The position numbers were made by a program, and so were the translations under genes. A model generated the notes under the pieces. It was not told where the DNA came from. It ran no database searches and was given only the letters and a program-made list of their open reading frames with translations. A stretch of DNA of 64,000 nucleotides from Bryoerythrophyllum caledonicum. Taxonomy: Eukaryota > Streptophyta > Bryopsida > Pottiales > Pottiaceae. This document shows positions 36,100-48,996 of the stretch, piece after piece (positions within the stretch are counted from its first letter, which is position 1; the number at the start of each line of letters is the position of its first letter). The DNA is taken from contig OZ020519.1 in the NCBI GenBank assembly GCA_963971425.1, positions 19,675,397 through 19,739,396 of the forward strand, read 5' to 3'.

Positions 36100-36288
36100 C
36101 CTTTTGATACTTTTTGGATATTGATGGTTACTTGTGTACTTTGGTTACTTGGTACATAGTGTCTACCCTCGAGAGGGTGAAGTAGTTCCATACTACTTAT
36201 TCCTTGTTTGGTGGGCATGGTCTTAGTGGTAGAACAAACAGATACTTTATTCACGCCGGCCCCTTCAGGGACCGGCTTTCATTTTCTT
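36100..36288 (+). other. LINE 3' end with conserved hairpin
   Basis: The hairpin at 36,255-36,276 has arms GCCGGCCCC and GGGACCGGC around TTCA, with one mismatch. The same structure with different bases is present in the truncated copies at 7,565 (perfect 11-bp stem) and 38,244. The preceding 60 bases (GGTGGGCATGGTCTTAGTGG) also are conserved. A tail rich in TTC/TTTTC follows. Probably the RNA structure recognised by the RT. Confidence 0.7.
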
Positions 36289-37406
36289 GAGCTATTTTGG
36301 CCAGATGGTCCATTGTTGGTTGTGTGTGGATATCAATATTATGCATCATTTTGTCTCGGTTGAGTTATGATTTTGTGTGCACGTCTTAAAATTGTTGTCG
36401 CATGTTGTGTATGTTTACTCTTTAATATCGATGTTTACTCTTTGATATCAAAACTGTGTCCTCTTACAAACTGTGTGATGAAACAATGTCTTTTGCCCAA
36501 ACTTTATCCTTCTGCAAACTGGGTAACGCAAAAGTGTTTTTCTATGCATTAAATATTTGCGACTTTATCCTTTTGAAAATGATAATAAAGCTAATAAAAA
36601 TTTGTCTTGAGCTATAAGTCGGTTTTTATGAGCGTGTGTGAGTACAATAAAAGCTTCTTGAATTTAAAAAATAAATTAAAGTATAATTCTTGCCCGAGAT
36701 TTTTGCTGTGAGGGATAATTGTCATTAGGGAAAATGGGCATGAAGGAAATCAGGAGTCCTGCCTAGGAACACGTTCCTTGTGGGTAGGGCTGTGCAAATG
36801 AGTAGGCACAAAATATGAGCCGGCATTATGGGATGTGATTCACTCAGACTTCTAGGGCGGGTGGTGGGGTTCGGACATTCAAACTTATGCCACTCAAAGT
36901 TTGCTGGAGATTCTCTCATGGTGTGTTTCTGGTGAGTTGAATCACAACGTCAGAAGTCCACACGTGTACACTCGGGCACTACCTTGGAAGTACACACGCA
37001 TGGATACAACCATCAGTACTTTGAAGGACACCTAATGAATTATACTATGTTATCAGTTGGAATATGACATGATGCCCACACCAGTAGCTCCCTTATTGCC
37101 ATCTGCCTCAAGACAAGACATGCTCTTGGTGGAAAGGTCTCCATTTCTTGTTTCAAACTATAGAAATGTCTCCCATGTGAAATTCTTCTCCCATCCATCA
37201 ATAAAACTATACAACAACCGCCTCAGTGCAAGCAAAGTTACCATCATTCCATCTCTTACCTTATCATTTGTGCCTCACTTGGGTTACGGTATACAAGCCA
37301 CATGTGATTGCTTTTTCCCTTTGGTATGAAATCGACATGTTGTGGTACACACGGCAATCAAAGGCACTTTGAATTTACAATAGGGTGAAAGCTTCACAAG
37401 TTTTGC

Positions 37407-37602
37407 CAACTGTATGTGGTATACAGTACCAATTTTTTTTTGTTCAGCTTTAGAATTCCTGCATTATAAAATTGGAAGAATAATAAGAAAGTAAGATGAA
37501 TGTCAACTGTATGTGGTACACAGTACCAATTTTTTTTTGTTCAGCTTTAGAATTCCTGCATTATAAAATTGGAAGAATAATAAGAAAGTAAGATGAATGT
37601 CA
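37407..37602. repeat. 97-bp tandem duplication
   Basis: CAACTGTATGTGGTA and the next ~80 bases repeat at 37,407 and 37,504 with almost no change (ATAC versus CACA near the start). Confidence 0.9.
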
Positions 37603-38020
37603 GTGTTCAAGGGAGAGCAATAGCAATGTGAACAAAGTGTCGTATGTTCGTGCTGTCACTAAATTTATGTCCACCAGCTAGTAATATTAAAACATTACCC
37701 CATTTTAAGGGTAAACATTCTTTACTTAGCAACTAGATGAAACATTTGAACTTGAACAAAACCACTCAACCGTTTTAATTTTCCACATTTCATGGTCAAA
37801 TTTTACAAATATTTTAGAGCAAGTCTATTTATTAGGTAGTTTAAATTAGAATCCTACTGGATGATATCAAAATGCAAGTTTAGGTTTTGTTTTTTCTGCT
37901 CTTTGCAGTAGAATTACGAACAATTGTGGAAATGTTTCTGGTGACCAACAACCAAGGATCTTACAGGGTAATTCAGATAAATTATGCAAACTTTCCTCTC
38001 TCACTTTAGTACCTCCATCA

Positions 38021-38170
38021 ATTACAATGGCCCCACGTAGTCAAGTCACAGCATTCAAGCATTACAGCTCTGCAAGGGTTGGTGCTCCTCTCAGTTTCTC
38101 CACCAAATACAATGACACCACGTAATCAAGTCACAGCATTCAAGCATTACAGCTGTGCAAGAGTTGGTAC
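38021..38170. repeat. 84-bp direct repeat
   Basis: CAAGTCACAGCATTCAAGC and its flanks (ACCACGTA, GCAAGRGTTGGT) are present twice, 84 bp apart, with several substitutions. Confidence 0.75.
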
Positions 38171-38243
38171 TAAGTCCTCTTAATCACACTTGGATGAATC
38201 GTTTGTCGTTCAAAAGCTTCATCAAAGGATAAAAAGATACAAA

Positions 38244-38358
38244 GAAGAAGAGAAGAAGAACGCCGGCGTCCGAAGGAGGCTGGCGCAAATAAAGTGTCTA
38301 TTTGTTCCACTACTGAGACCATGTCCATCGGACAAGGAATTAGTAAGTTGGAACTACC
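38244..38358 (-). mobile_element. 5'-truncated LINE tail, second copy
   Basis: The minus strand ends in hairpin arms CGCCAGCCTCC/GGACGCCGGCG and a TTCTTCTTCTCTTC tail, as in the LINE at 36.3 kb. It is flanked by AAAAGATACAAA (38,232-38,243) and AAAAGATATAAA (38,359-38,370), a 12-bp target duplication with one change. Confidence 0.75.
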
Positions 38359-39050
38359 AAAAGATATAAACAAATAAAAGGTTAACAAGTAAAAGTGGGA
38401 AAGCAGTAACTGCTTACTAGGATCAACAAACCCAAGTTCCAAGTAACTACACCTTATTCATAGAACATAACCAATGGTGATATTTGCACAAACCAAGAGC
38501 ATTATCAGGTAACTTAAGCTAAGCCCCCCATAACCAACAAAAGAAACCCATAGCCAACGCCTATAAAATTGGGGGATATCCAACCCTCTTCCATCCCATT
38601 ACCACCAACTCAGTTCCAAATGGAGGTTTGCTATTAGTCAAGACCCTTACTTTTGATCGTTGGTTATTGGGGGTACTACTGTTGGCCACCCACTAAACAT
38701 GGCTGCACAATTTGAAAATTCATAACTAATTCAGTTTTCATCGGAAAAATATGAAATCACTTGGATTGGAATTATAATTCTATCAGCTATCACTGAAAAA
38801 TAAAAGAATAATTTTCTCCTCTCTACATATATGCAATTCCTTAACTTGTCGGTCTTAGGGGGCTTACCTTAGTTCCCATAACAACGAACTTTCATTCTAC
38901 TTGGGTTTGGACTACGGAGCTTAGTTTCACAGCCTCCAAACCCGAGTCATGAAGAAAAGCACCTGAACATGACCTCGGACCCTGAAATGAGGAATTTCCA
39001 AATTAAAAAACCCAGGGAAAAGCCCTCGGAACATTGAACACGAGCGTCAA

Positions 39051-41541
39051 TGGACACCACAACCGCGGCGGTTGCACACGAATAATTCCGCGTGGAACGG
39101 GCACCGGCAGCCGCCCGGTCGATCCGGCGGAATGATTCCGCGTGGGCAGCAGTTGGGCAGCCAATAATGTCGCGGGCAGGTCCCGCGGGGCAGCAAAGAA
39201 AACGGGAGGTAAAAACCGAGAGCCTTGCAGAACCAGCGTTGACAGTTGCGCGTGAAAGCGGGATCTACCTCAGATCAAGAGTGCGGGTGGAAATCGCGAC
39301 TCGGAGTTCCAGCGCAGTTTAACTTTAGTTAGGCGTTCGAGACCGCGGAGTAAATCCGGAGCGAATGCAAGCGGGGAGTAAACAAGCGCGAGTGTCAGCA
39401 ACCACGCGAGAGAGACAAGGACAAGCGGACGCGCTTGCGAGAGATAAGTTAAACTTTGATGAGAGTGAGAGTATCTGTTGTCTGCTGCGCGCGCGCGCGG
39501 GCGAGCGAGCGAATGAGCGAATGAGCTACGAGGGAGGCGATTATTTCGGGTCTCGCTTCGTCAGGGTTTGAGAGTGATTGTGGCCATGGCCGGCGAGTCC
39601 TGCAGTTGATCGGCCGACCCGTCTGACGGTGAGGTCTCGCGCTCCGGCGGAGTTCGTTCTGCTGCAGCTCTCGTCGCGCGGCTCTGTCGAACTTCACGTC
39701 CCGTTGCTCCTGTGGCGCACCGCCAGGTTTGTATTGCTCTGCTTTTCCACTCCGTTGTGGTGTAGTCGCATTTTGTTTCTTCTCTCCCGGTGCGTTTGTG
39801 GTTTTTGCTCCGCTGAGCACATACTTCGCATTAGGAGTCTCTACGAGTGTTTTATTTTTATTTTTTATCAGTTACTCGTGTGATAGGCTCTTTCCGTGTC
39901 GGTTGTTGTCTTGTGACCTGGCTATGTCTTTGGATTCAGAGGATTATGAGGCTTTTCACACTGAGTGCTTCTCTGGTGAGAGTAGTCGTATCCTTTTATT
40001 TTATGAATATCCTTCTCTCTCTGACCTTTGGTCGTACGGATAGGCTTTTGTTATTCGGGGATCTCGGGACTTTTCGGTTCTGTAGATTCTTGTCACCTCT
40101 ATGGCCTCTTTTCATAATTGAAGGCTCTGAACCTACAGGAGGTCCTGTCGTGTAGTTCTCGTCTGAGTGTTTTCGAGGTTCTCGTTCACTTTGTTCCGCT
40201 GTTTCGGGCGGTGATAAGTGAGTGTTCACCGCTTTCCGTGTCACAGTATGTCTGTACTAGCCTGATCTTCTTCACTTTGTTGTAGACTGTTCACGACTGA
40301 GCGCTGTTCACATATTTCTGATAAATGTTGTCACATACCGTATTGCCACCGCGGCTTAGGTTTTATCAGTTCCAAACCTTTTGGTTCTTTTAGATCGTGA
40401 TCTGTTTGGAGAGAATCCTTTAAATAGATCAGACGATTGAGCCTTAGTCCTCAAGCTTTTGTTTACTTTTGTAAGTCTGCAGTTGTCATTCGACTCATTT
40501 GTTACTATCTCCTCTGTTTGTAGTAATGAAAATCCGATAAAAGTTATTGATCATTTCAAGATCTGCGTATATGGAGCTGCGGATGGTCGTTATTTTATCT
40601 TAATCTTTGTTTGGGGATAATCACTCGTCGTAGATAGGAAATTGAGTGCTTATTTTTAAGAATCTTGCAGGCGCCCTGATATATGAATGTGGTGTGTGCG
40701 CAATTATTTATACTGTCTCAGAGAACTTTCCCAGTGCCTACCTGTAAACCTGGATTTTGTCGTGCTTTCAAGGAGCTGTCTCACCGTCTGTCTCTTAATT
40801 TGAAAAACACCTGAACTTTGGTATTTGAGAGATAAAACTGAGAGATCATACGCTAGCGAGGTATATCACTCTGTAAGATTGTGCTAAGCTTGCTGCTCTG
40901 GGTGTATTTTGTGCGCAGTGTGTAAAACGTTTGCGAAGACATTGATTAGGCTTATTTGGAGTGTGACGTTCATTAAGAAGTTGGTTTTGAAATCAAAACG
41001 AGGTTCTGAGATTTTGACTACACTTTAAACATCAAAAATCTGAACATGGCACCTTCTATTCAAGACAATTTCGCATCAACTCCTGGCAAGGTTGGCATTC
41101 TTGTAACTGTAAATTTCAAGTAGAGGTCTAGCATCTAAAAATGTCTCTGTACTGATATATTAATGACAACTCGCAGTGCTTATCTCATCGATTTATAGGA
41201 CCATGCTTCATTTAGATCCTTCTATGCGAGTTTAATCACTGACACCTAATCTAAATCTAATGTATTATTTGGAATTTTGCAACGGTTGGGGATTATTATG
41301 ATGTATTTCGCTATTCATAATGATCTGTTATAAAGTTTTACTCCTTGATTCGCTTCCAGCAATCTTCTTGATTGCGTAGCTTGCAACCTGGTCGAAGTGT
41401 TACGAACGTCTCGTATTGTTGAGATGAATTCTCGTGGGAATTCAAGGTGGTTGCTGTAATCTTCTCTTCGGGCGAGTAATCGTTTTACAGTGAATGATCT
41501 TGATAGGGCCTAACCTGTGTTCTTGCACTCCGCAGATAAAA
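39051..41541 (+). promoter_or_regulatory. promoter and leader region of the epimerase gene
   Basis: 39,060-39,720 is much more GC-rich than its surroundings and CpG-rich (GCGCGCGCGCG at about 39,487), as expected for a promoter or first exon. A donor-like CCGCCAG|GTTTGT at about 39,725 and an acceptor CCGCAG at 41,535, six bases before the start codon, suggest a leader intron of about 1.8 kb. Transcription start not determined. Confidence 0.45.
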
Positions 41542-42967
41542 ATGGAGCGCAGTAACTACTTTGGGCGGGCTACAAATCGCTGGCACTCAACAGGATCGGC
41601 AAAACTTTTTCTCTTCTCAGTATTTCTGCTTGCTATTACAATCTTCATTTGCTTCCGCATCACCGCGAATGGCATGGTTGATGGATACATCAGTTCTGCA
41701 TATCATAGCACCAACGGTGGAACTATTCGGCCAGCTTTTAAGAGCGATCATGCCTGGGACAAAAAAGTGACACGATCTTGCATTCCTGAGCGAGAGAATG
41801 GATTGATTGTGCTTGTGACCGGTGCGGCGGGATTTGTTGGCAGTCATATTTCGCTGGCTTTGAAGAAACGGGGTGATGGTCTGGTAGGACTTGATAACTT
41901 CAATGACTACTATGAAGTTTCCTTGAAACGAGCCCGCCAGGAGTTGCTGCTGAAGCAAGGGATTTTTGTGATCGAGGACGACATCAACGATGCTGCTCTC
42001 TTGAAGCATTTGTTTGACATGGTACAATTCACACACGTCATGCACTTAGCCGCGCAGGCTGGTGTGCGATACGCCATGCAAAATCCGATGTCATACATCC
42101 ACAGTAACATTGCAGGTTTGGTTACGCTCTTTGAGGCCTGCAAGAGTGCCAATCTCCAACCGGCAGTCGTTTGGGCGTCATCAAGCTCCGTTTATGGCTT
42201 GAACTCGAAGGTACTTAAGTTGCTTTGTTGCATAATTTACTACATGTTTCTGTGAAGTAAGTTTTTGATAATTGGTTTGATGAGCTATGACTCTTCAGCT
42301 TTCTAAGCGTCTGATGCTTTGCTAAATATTTTCGTTGCGCATTCAGGTGCCTTTCTCAGAGTCTGACCGGACCGATCAACCTGCTAGTCTGTACGCTGCC
42401 ACGAAGAAAGCTGGAGAGGAACTCGCTCACACTTACAATCATATCTATGGGCTTTCGATCACAGGCCTGCGTTTCTTCACTGTGTATGGTCCTTGGGGTC
42501 GTCCAGACATGGCCTACTTCTCTTTCACAAGGGATATTCTTAAGGGGAAGCCTATCAACATCTACAAAGGTCAGAATGATCGGGATTTGGCTCGTGACTT
42601 CACCTTTGTTGATGACATCGTCAAGGGCTGTATTGCGTCCCTGGACACCTCAGGTAGAAGCACTGGAAGTGGAGGCAAGAAGAGGGGTGCCGCAACGTTC
42701 CGGACCTTTAACCTCGGTAACACTTCTCCAGTGACTGTACCAGTCCTTGTGGAAATTCTCGAGAAGCACCTCAAGGTGGAAGCCAAGAAGGAGTTCATCA
42801 AGATGCCTCGAAATGGAGACGTTCCTTTCACCCACGCGAATGTGTCGCTTGCGCAGACCCAGCTAGGCTACAAACCGACAACCAACTTGGAAGTCGGCCT
42901 CAAGAAATTCGTGAATTGGTATGTGAAGTACTATGGGGTCCAAATGACCAAAACGAGAAGGTTATAG
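41542..42967 (+). CDS. GAE: UDP-glucuronate 4-epimerase
   Basis: Converts UDP-glucuronate to UDP-galacturonate, the donor for pectin synthesis, as a Golgi type II membrane protein. Two exons, 41,542-42,210 and 42,347-42,967, joined in phase 0 across a 136-bp GT-AG intron, give 429 residues, the normal family length. Seen: N-terminal cytosolic tail, one membrane helix (about residues 21-39), a lumenal stem, the NAD-binding TGAAGFVGSH (93-102), HLAAQAGVRYAM, the catalytic SSS (213-215 region) and YxxxK (Y239, K243), and the RFFTVYGPWGRPDMA box of the GAE group. An upstream in-frame ATG at 41,494 is rejected because an acceptor site lies at 41,535. Intact. Base composition is typical of host genes and unlike the repeats around it. 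Confidence 0.95.
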
Positions 42968-45756
42968 TGCGGTACGACGCGAGTACATGTATTGATTCCA
43001 TATTATCTCCTACATAGCTTGACTCTTCGGCTTCTGCAACCAAGATCCAGAGACTAAATATGAGATCTGTAGTTGTGAGAAGCGAAAAGTGGGGACTCCA
43101 GGTATGGGAAGGCGACTGTGGTTAGCATGGTCATCAAGAAAGAGTTATATTTGTATTTTCTAGGCTCTGGCTATGGGTTTCGTTTTGTCAACTCCGTAGA
43201 TAGAGCTCATTTGCTCATCAGCAGGAGGAACATGCCGTCGCTGTGCTGCTGTTCAGAGCCCGTAGCTCTTGGTGACCTTGTTACATAATCCAGCTTGCAT
43301 TGTATCGTAGTAATAGCCTTCAATTGTACTGATTCTTAAGGTGCCTGAAAGGTTCTCACGATGCCATCTCAGAATTGCTTTGCCATCTTCTATTGTCTAT
43401 TTATCAAGTTTGAGTCATGGCTTTGACCTGAAAACTAGTAGCATATGGCTTGTTTGGCTATGTTGATTTCACCTGTGGATTGTCTGCTTTCAGCCACATG
43501 GATTGAAAGAAGGTTATGCCTTGTGTCCACAATGAGATGGATCAAACGTTGATCGATCTATCAAATTCATTTATCTGTAGACTGATTTTATGTCATGACA
43601 TGACCTAGTGCTCTTTGTCGATGTTATCTCTAAACCTAAACCTCGTTGGCTTATAACTTGGAAAGCATGGCCAGGCTCAGGAGCTTGCGATTTTCCGCGG
43701 GGCGGGACGTAGGAAGGGACCATGTAGCCTGCCAGAAACAGAAGACATTGGTTAGATATCTATCTTGTGTGCAGCGTTTGTGGGAGGCTAGGGTTTGGGA
43801 TTTACCGTCACATGTGTAGCCAGGGGGGATGGATTTTTTGCATTGTTTGGGCAGGAGAAGGGAGGCGTGCAAGTTGACGCAAGGACATGAAGATAATTGG
43901 AATCGCAAAATCTCTTCGGAATTGCTCCAATATCAGAGTAGGTTTGAATTGGTTGATCGATTTCGTTAGAAATTCCTTGAATCGCGTCCAACTACAACAA
44001 CTGGGGGGATTGCTGTTGCTGTGAAGAGATCGTTCCGTGCATGAGGTACGACCTTGATGATGTGGTTTGAGGCTTTAACTGCTTGTCTTAATCATTTTGA
44101 ATGTATTTGCCATTAATCTACCCGAGGAGCTGCTGGTGTCCAGGACATAAGATCCTGACCTCCTATTCATGATTTTGTTTGCTACAGAAAGAAGTACTCT
44201 TGAAGTGTCTCGTGGATGCCGTGCAATTAATCCGATCTTCCAGCGCGTTTGCACCTACTTCATAGAACAGGGTTGTCATTAGAGTTCCAGGCGGCAGAGA
44301 TTGATACTTGAACACAATGTCTTGTCAGGAGAATGAATAACAGGGGATGCATGAGACATGCATACTCTTTCATGCATTTCGAATGTGAATATTGAGTTCT
44401 GATTGTCAATTGAAATTAGAAAGGGAGGTGAGTTTGATGAGTCTAATCTTATACTGACCATGTCGTCACAACTCATATCATCCATCAGGGGTAGATTCTT
44501 TCGTGTTGAGTCATTTGGACATTTGCTCTTCGTTTGGTGAAAGTAGCTTCACAAGTCAGAGAATCAATCATTGTTGGCTACTAAGCAGTCTGCAATATCT
44601 CACTGAGAATGGGACATCTCAACGTTGCAGACTCAAAATGATTCCTTCAAGATTTTTCTGAAGTGAACAATGTTTTTTCGTCTTCAGAATTTTTTGGGTC
44701 AGGGCTCAACGACCTTGGCTGGTACGTTCCCTTTCGGAAAAGCAGCGAAGTTGTCAATCGTGAGACGAAGGCAAAGCCATCATGTGAAAATAAAAGTCCC
44801 TGACACACATGAATCAGTCTCCTCGATTGGTGATATATCGGCGTTGTAAGCAAGGTGATTGCCCCCTGAAACCGACCCTACCCCCTCCTGCCTTGGACGT
44901 ATACACATTTCATCAGATTCTCATTTTTCTGTCATGTGGGCTATAGTTGGTGTAAGTTGAATCTGTAACCCTTCTTGAAAAATACTCAAAATAGAAACCC
45001 AATCGTTGCGGCTTTCTTTTAGGAGGAACTTTTCCTGTACAGGAATCTTATGTAGTTGTGGTAGAAAGGGATGGGATTCATCAAAAAAGTTTGATGAAGG
45101 TCATCTAATGCATTCACTTGTAACATCCAATTTGCATGTAGTAGGTGTTCCTGATGTAACAAACAAGAGGCTGAAAGAATCATTTGGTTTTTTTTTGTCC
45201 AAGTTTCAAACTGGTTCTGCATGTGATTATTCTAATGTCATTGGGCATGCACCCCTTGATATCCAAACTAATTGAACATGTTGTAAATTTTTTGGACCTC
45301 ATACGCTTGAAAGGCTCAATCATATTATAAATGGAGGTACACATTGAACATGAAATTGTGACACTTTGATGGCGTTTGCACGCAAAAGGATACACTCCAC
45401 ATCCAATTAATAGATGAATAAATGGCTGATGTGCTTCATTGGATGGCTTCATCAAATGCCCAGAGCACAACCTATCACATTCAGGACACTGCATACAATG
45501 ACATCAGATACATTCGTTTTCGCAAAAGTCAGATCAGTTATGTCCCCTATGTCCTTGAAATCCTAACATGCTGATTTGAAATAAAAGGCAAGGTACAATA
45601 CGTCATTCAAATGCTTGAGGAAGGTAACATGCATCAAGGTAGTTCTAAGGTAATGAAACTTAAATTGTGAATGTTGCAATACATGTCTCTCCATTTATGA
45701 GATTTGAGTGAAGCATATATGAGCTCACAACATACACAGCCTGGTGGGAGCACTAC
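42968..45756. other. intergenic
   Basis: Includes the 3' untranslated region of the epimerase gene. No other gene or repeat I can support; short open frames have no recognisable features. Confidence 0.45.
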
Positions 45757-45759
45757 TGA

Positions 45760-46366
45760 GGGGCGGTTTACACTACGGACCAAGAACTCGTCCCATGCAC
45801 CTCTAAAATCTGTGATTGGCTCCATCAACTCGTCCCGGGATGACTTGGGTTTACACTATGAGGAAAAAAGAAAAAGTGTCCAAAGGATTTGAGGTCCTGA
45901 AAAGGCCTAGAAATAGGATTAGTGGATAATGTTGAAGGGTCCCCCTGATTTTGCGGTGAGAGAGGCAAAAAGGGTTCTCTCATTGCTGAACGAAGAGACC
46001 ATGGGCCTAAAATGCCATTTTATTACTTTGAAATCATTATTTTTTTAATTTTTTTTGGAAGGCCCAATGTTACTCTAGATACAATGGCGGCCACCTTTTT
46101 GTCTTTTTGGCTTGTTTTTTTTCCATTTGTTTTTTTAGGCAAGAATGCCCTTTTTAGGCATTCATTAAAAAAATCAACATGCCCACTTTTTAGTACATGG
46201 TCATTCCTCCCGGTCCAAGTTTGGTTTACACTTTGTGAGAGGCCCAAGGGCTTTAAAATTTACATTTTTCTCAAGTGTGACCATGGAAGTGTGACCATGA
46301 AGCGGGACCATGGAATTAATCCATTTTCCTTGGTCACGGCTCTTGGTCTGTAGTGTAAACCGCCCC
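45760..46366. mobile_element. PIF/Harbinger-like MITE, related family
   Basis: A 26-bp inverted repeat with one mismatch starts GGGGCGGTTTACACTAC at each end; TGA flanks both sides (45,757-45,759 and 46,367-46,369). The inner GGTCACGGCTCTTGGTC matches the 22.5-kb MITEs, so the families are related. 607 bp, non-coding. Confidence 0.78.
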
Positions 46367-46898
46367 TGACTATGCACTCACCTCATGCTTTGATGTAACG
46401 CCCACTCCTTGACTGGTCAATCATGAAATGTACCCAAAATCATGTCACAGGTCTTCTGGTCATTACAGAGTAGGCAGGTAATGTAAAAAAACGGCATGGA
46501 AATTTATCAATGTGTATGAAATATCTACACAAGGGTAGATGGAATTATCTATTGTCGGCACCTGAATACCACCAGAAACCTATTTATGAAATCTGGCTAC
46601 AACTCGAAGGATGGGAGGAGGTACCACATAAATTTTGTCAAAGAAAGGTTGGGTGAGAGGAGGTGCCACTTTGATGTGTATGAATCTAGATTAGGTTGGT
46701 GATTGATTCCAAAGAAAGACATTCCTTGAGAAAGTCAGGAGGTGTACTTTAACCCTTTAACAACAACGGTGGTTTCTCTCTGAGTTTGAAATATGCTGAA
46801 AGTACAATCCAACCGGCCGAAACTTAATTGGAATAGCGCAATCGTCAAATGCAGACAATCAAAACTATCTCACTATGTCCAATTTGGTGTATGTTTAT
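46367..46898. other. unassigned
   Basis: No gene or clear repeat seen. Confidence 0.4.
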
Positions 46899-48529
46899 CC
46901 CTTTACCGCCCACGGATGTTTCTAGAAAAACCAAGATTTCTGCTGATGTTTTTCTTTGAACCGGATTTGATGGAAATACAATGCCTAATATTAATATCTA
47001 CCCTTACAAAATTGAACTTAGCCCATGACCCGAGCTTTGGGGAAATTTTGCACAACATCCAACGGTTGATGGAAAAGATTATAGTGTTTAAAGTTACTGT
47101 ATACTTGTAGTGAAAATTGTGGATTTTGGAGGGTGTACTACTTTAACCATCAATAGAATCTTGCAAGAATTATTTTTACTTTGAAATAGAGCGGTTCACA
47201 TGTGCACTAGGTTGATAGCTTCGCATTGACATATCATATGTGAAGAAAATATTTATACACAATTATTGGTGATTTTTTTTTGCTTTATTCTACTTGATTG
47301 TATACAAAAATGATCCAACCTTATACGAATCAAAACGGAAGTTTTGTATGTGAGGAGAGAGATCAACAATCACAAAACAATGATGAATGTCTTAAAGACA
47401 AAGTTCAATCAAAATTTAAGACCAAAATCAATGTGCATGTGTGTGAAATACAACATAGTATATGGCATGGTAGTCACTGTACTCATTGTATTTTAGTGTA
47501 TTTGATGTTGTACTCCTAGCTTTTCCAAGAGTTCTATAAATCCAAATCATGATATGATTGTTGGAGAGTGTTCGTGTATTGTGTGCACAAATCTGAATTT
47601 TGTATCTCAAAGCCTAGTTCCTCATGGATTTCATGCAAATTGAGATTTAGCATCTCCAGAGTCCCATTTCAGGCTTCCTGGGCGCTTAACCCCTAAAGTC
47701 GAAATCGACCAGAATGTGGTCGATCTAACTCAGGTCAGGCTCTCAGTTACTAAATTTTGATCGTATGAAGTTATAATTTCGGAGGGTTGTAGAGTTTTCC
47801 CATACCTTTAAAATGACACCATTCATGCTTCAAAATTCCTCATACTTTAGGAGATATTCACGGTCAAAGTTTGAAAACACTGTTAGGGCATGCTGAAATC
47901 TGCCCAGAACTGCGGGATATGCTCACTAATTCTCAAAATCTGCCCAAAATCAATTAGATCGCAGTAACTTCAAAAATTCACCAAAAATTGAGATTTTACT
48001 TTTTTTCTAATTTTGTTTTTTGTACATGTAAAAGAGATAGTAAAGCATGATCTTACCGTTTGGATTTTCAATCCGATAATTTTTTGCATGCCTTTTTAAT
48101 TGTTGAAAATGGGCATTTGTATTTGTATTTCAGCATACCTCCATGTGAAAAATTAAGCATTTCTTTAGGTTTTATAGGTCCTATGAGGGTAAAATTTATA
48201 TGGACATATTCCTTACTCACATAGGAACAAGAATTTGAAGAGCCTCATGTCAAATTTCCTTTCAAAAATGGTTTTTTTGGCCCCCAAAACATTAGTTTTC
48301 CATTCTACAACAAGGAAAAAATCTTTTTTTTCAACTTTGAACATTACGATCTCACAAATGGTGAATCTAAGATTCGGTATGCATGTACATGTACAAGTTA
48401 GGTACTAGATCTTACGGTTACTTACTCGAAAATTTGTTAAAAGTTAAAAAATTTCACCTTGCATTGAAAGAGGGCAGTTTTGAGGGGTTTTGGCAGTTTT
48501 GAGGGCTTTCGACTTTAGGGGTTAAAGGT
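46899..48529. mobile_element. TIR element (CCCTTTACCGCCCA type), copy 1, split by a TTAA element
   Basis: Left end CCCTTTACCGCCCACGGATG; right end ...GGCTTCCTGGGCG, interrupted at its last bases by the family 2 TTAA element and resuming as TTAAAGGTTAA. Internal sequence is inverse to 53,319-54,093 over about 750 bp. Non-coding; the frame at 47,298-47,519 is present in both copies only because the repeat is. Confidence 0.7.
47686..48525. mobile_element. TTAA-flanked element, family 2, copy B
   Basis: TTAACCCCTAAAGTCGAAA is inverted at both ends; 840 bp; near-identical to 6,854-7,888 without the LINE tail. It sits in the terminus of the 46,899 element. Comparison with the intact terminus at 53,319 shows one TTAA in the unoccupied site, supporting TTAA duplication. 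Confidence 0.85.
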
Positions 48530-48593
48530 TAAGGGTCTAAGAGCAGCCCATAAAAAATTTGTTTTCTTTGCTGATGTACATGAAGATGTCACA

Positions 48594-48996
48594 TAAGGTT
48601 GGATGACCTATAACCACCACGAACCCCAAAATGGAGACGCTAAAGTGGACCAAAACCACCACAGACCCACCCCATTTCCGAAATTTTAGGAAGTCAGATA
48701 TGATTGGGTGTCAATTCATGATTGGTTCAAAGCTGCCGGTTTTTAGTCAATGCAGAAGTGGTTATTAGTACAACTTAGTGTGGAAATAGAGAGTTTTGTA
48801 TGTCGAGGAATGGGTCACGGCTTACTATCCACTTTGAAAATTTGTAGCAATTTCAATATGAAAAAATAAATGGTCACGACAATTGCAATATTCATGAAAT
48901 CCTATTTTGAATTCCCAAAAAATGTCTTACCACCTATACAAACGCTATAAATAGGTCAGCAAGCTTAAGTTGGTTGTTATAGGTCATCCAACCTTA
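48594..48996. mobile_element. 403-bp MITE with TA-type ends
   Basis: TAAGGTTGGATGACCTATAA is exactly inverted at the other end (21 bp in all). TA at each outer edge may be the target duplication, as in Tc1/mariner (Stowaway-like) elements. Non-coding. Confidence 0.7.

Larger units (their letters stand above)
25551..36288 (+). mobile_element. LINE non-LTR retrotransposon with dual endonucleases and a 2A motif
   Basis: Order on the plus strand: tandem 5' monomers, ORF1 (26,421-28,049), an A/C-rich spacer, a 2A-type motif, APE endonuclease, reverse transcriptase, RNase H, CCHC knuckle and RLE, then a 3' untranslated region ending in a hairpin and a TTC-type tail. Having both APE and RLE recalls the Dualen/RandI lineage described from Chlamydomonas. 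Frameshifts and stops break ORF1 and ORF2 into many pieces, so the copy is inactive. The coding strand is markedly A- and C-rich and T-rich on the other, unlike the host genes. The 5' limit is uncertain. Confidence 0.85.
36289..39050. other. intergenic, repeats only
   Basis: No gene is supported. Contains a 97-bp tandem duplication (37,407-37,602), a diverged 84-bp direct repeat (38,021-38,170) and a truncated LINE tail. Confidence 0.5.
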
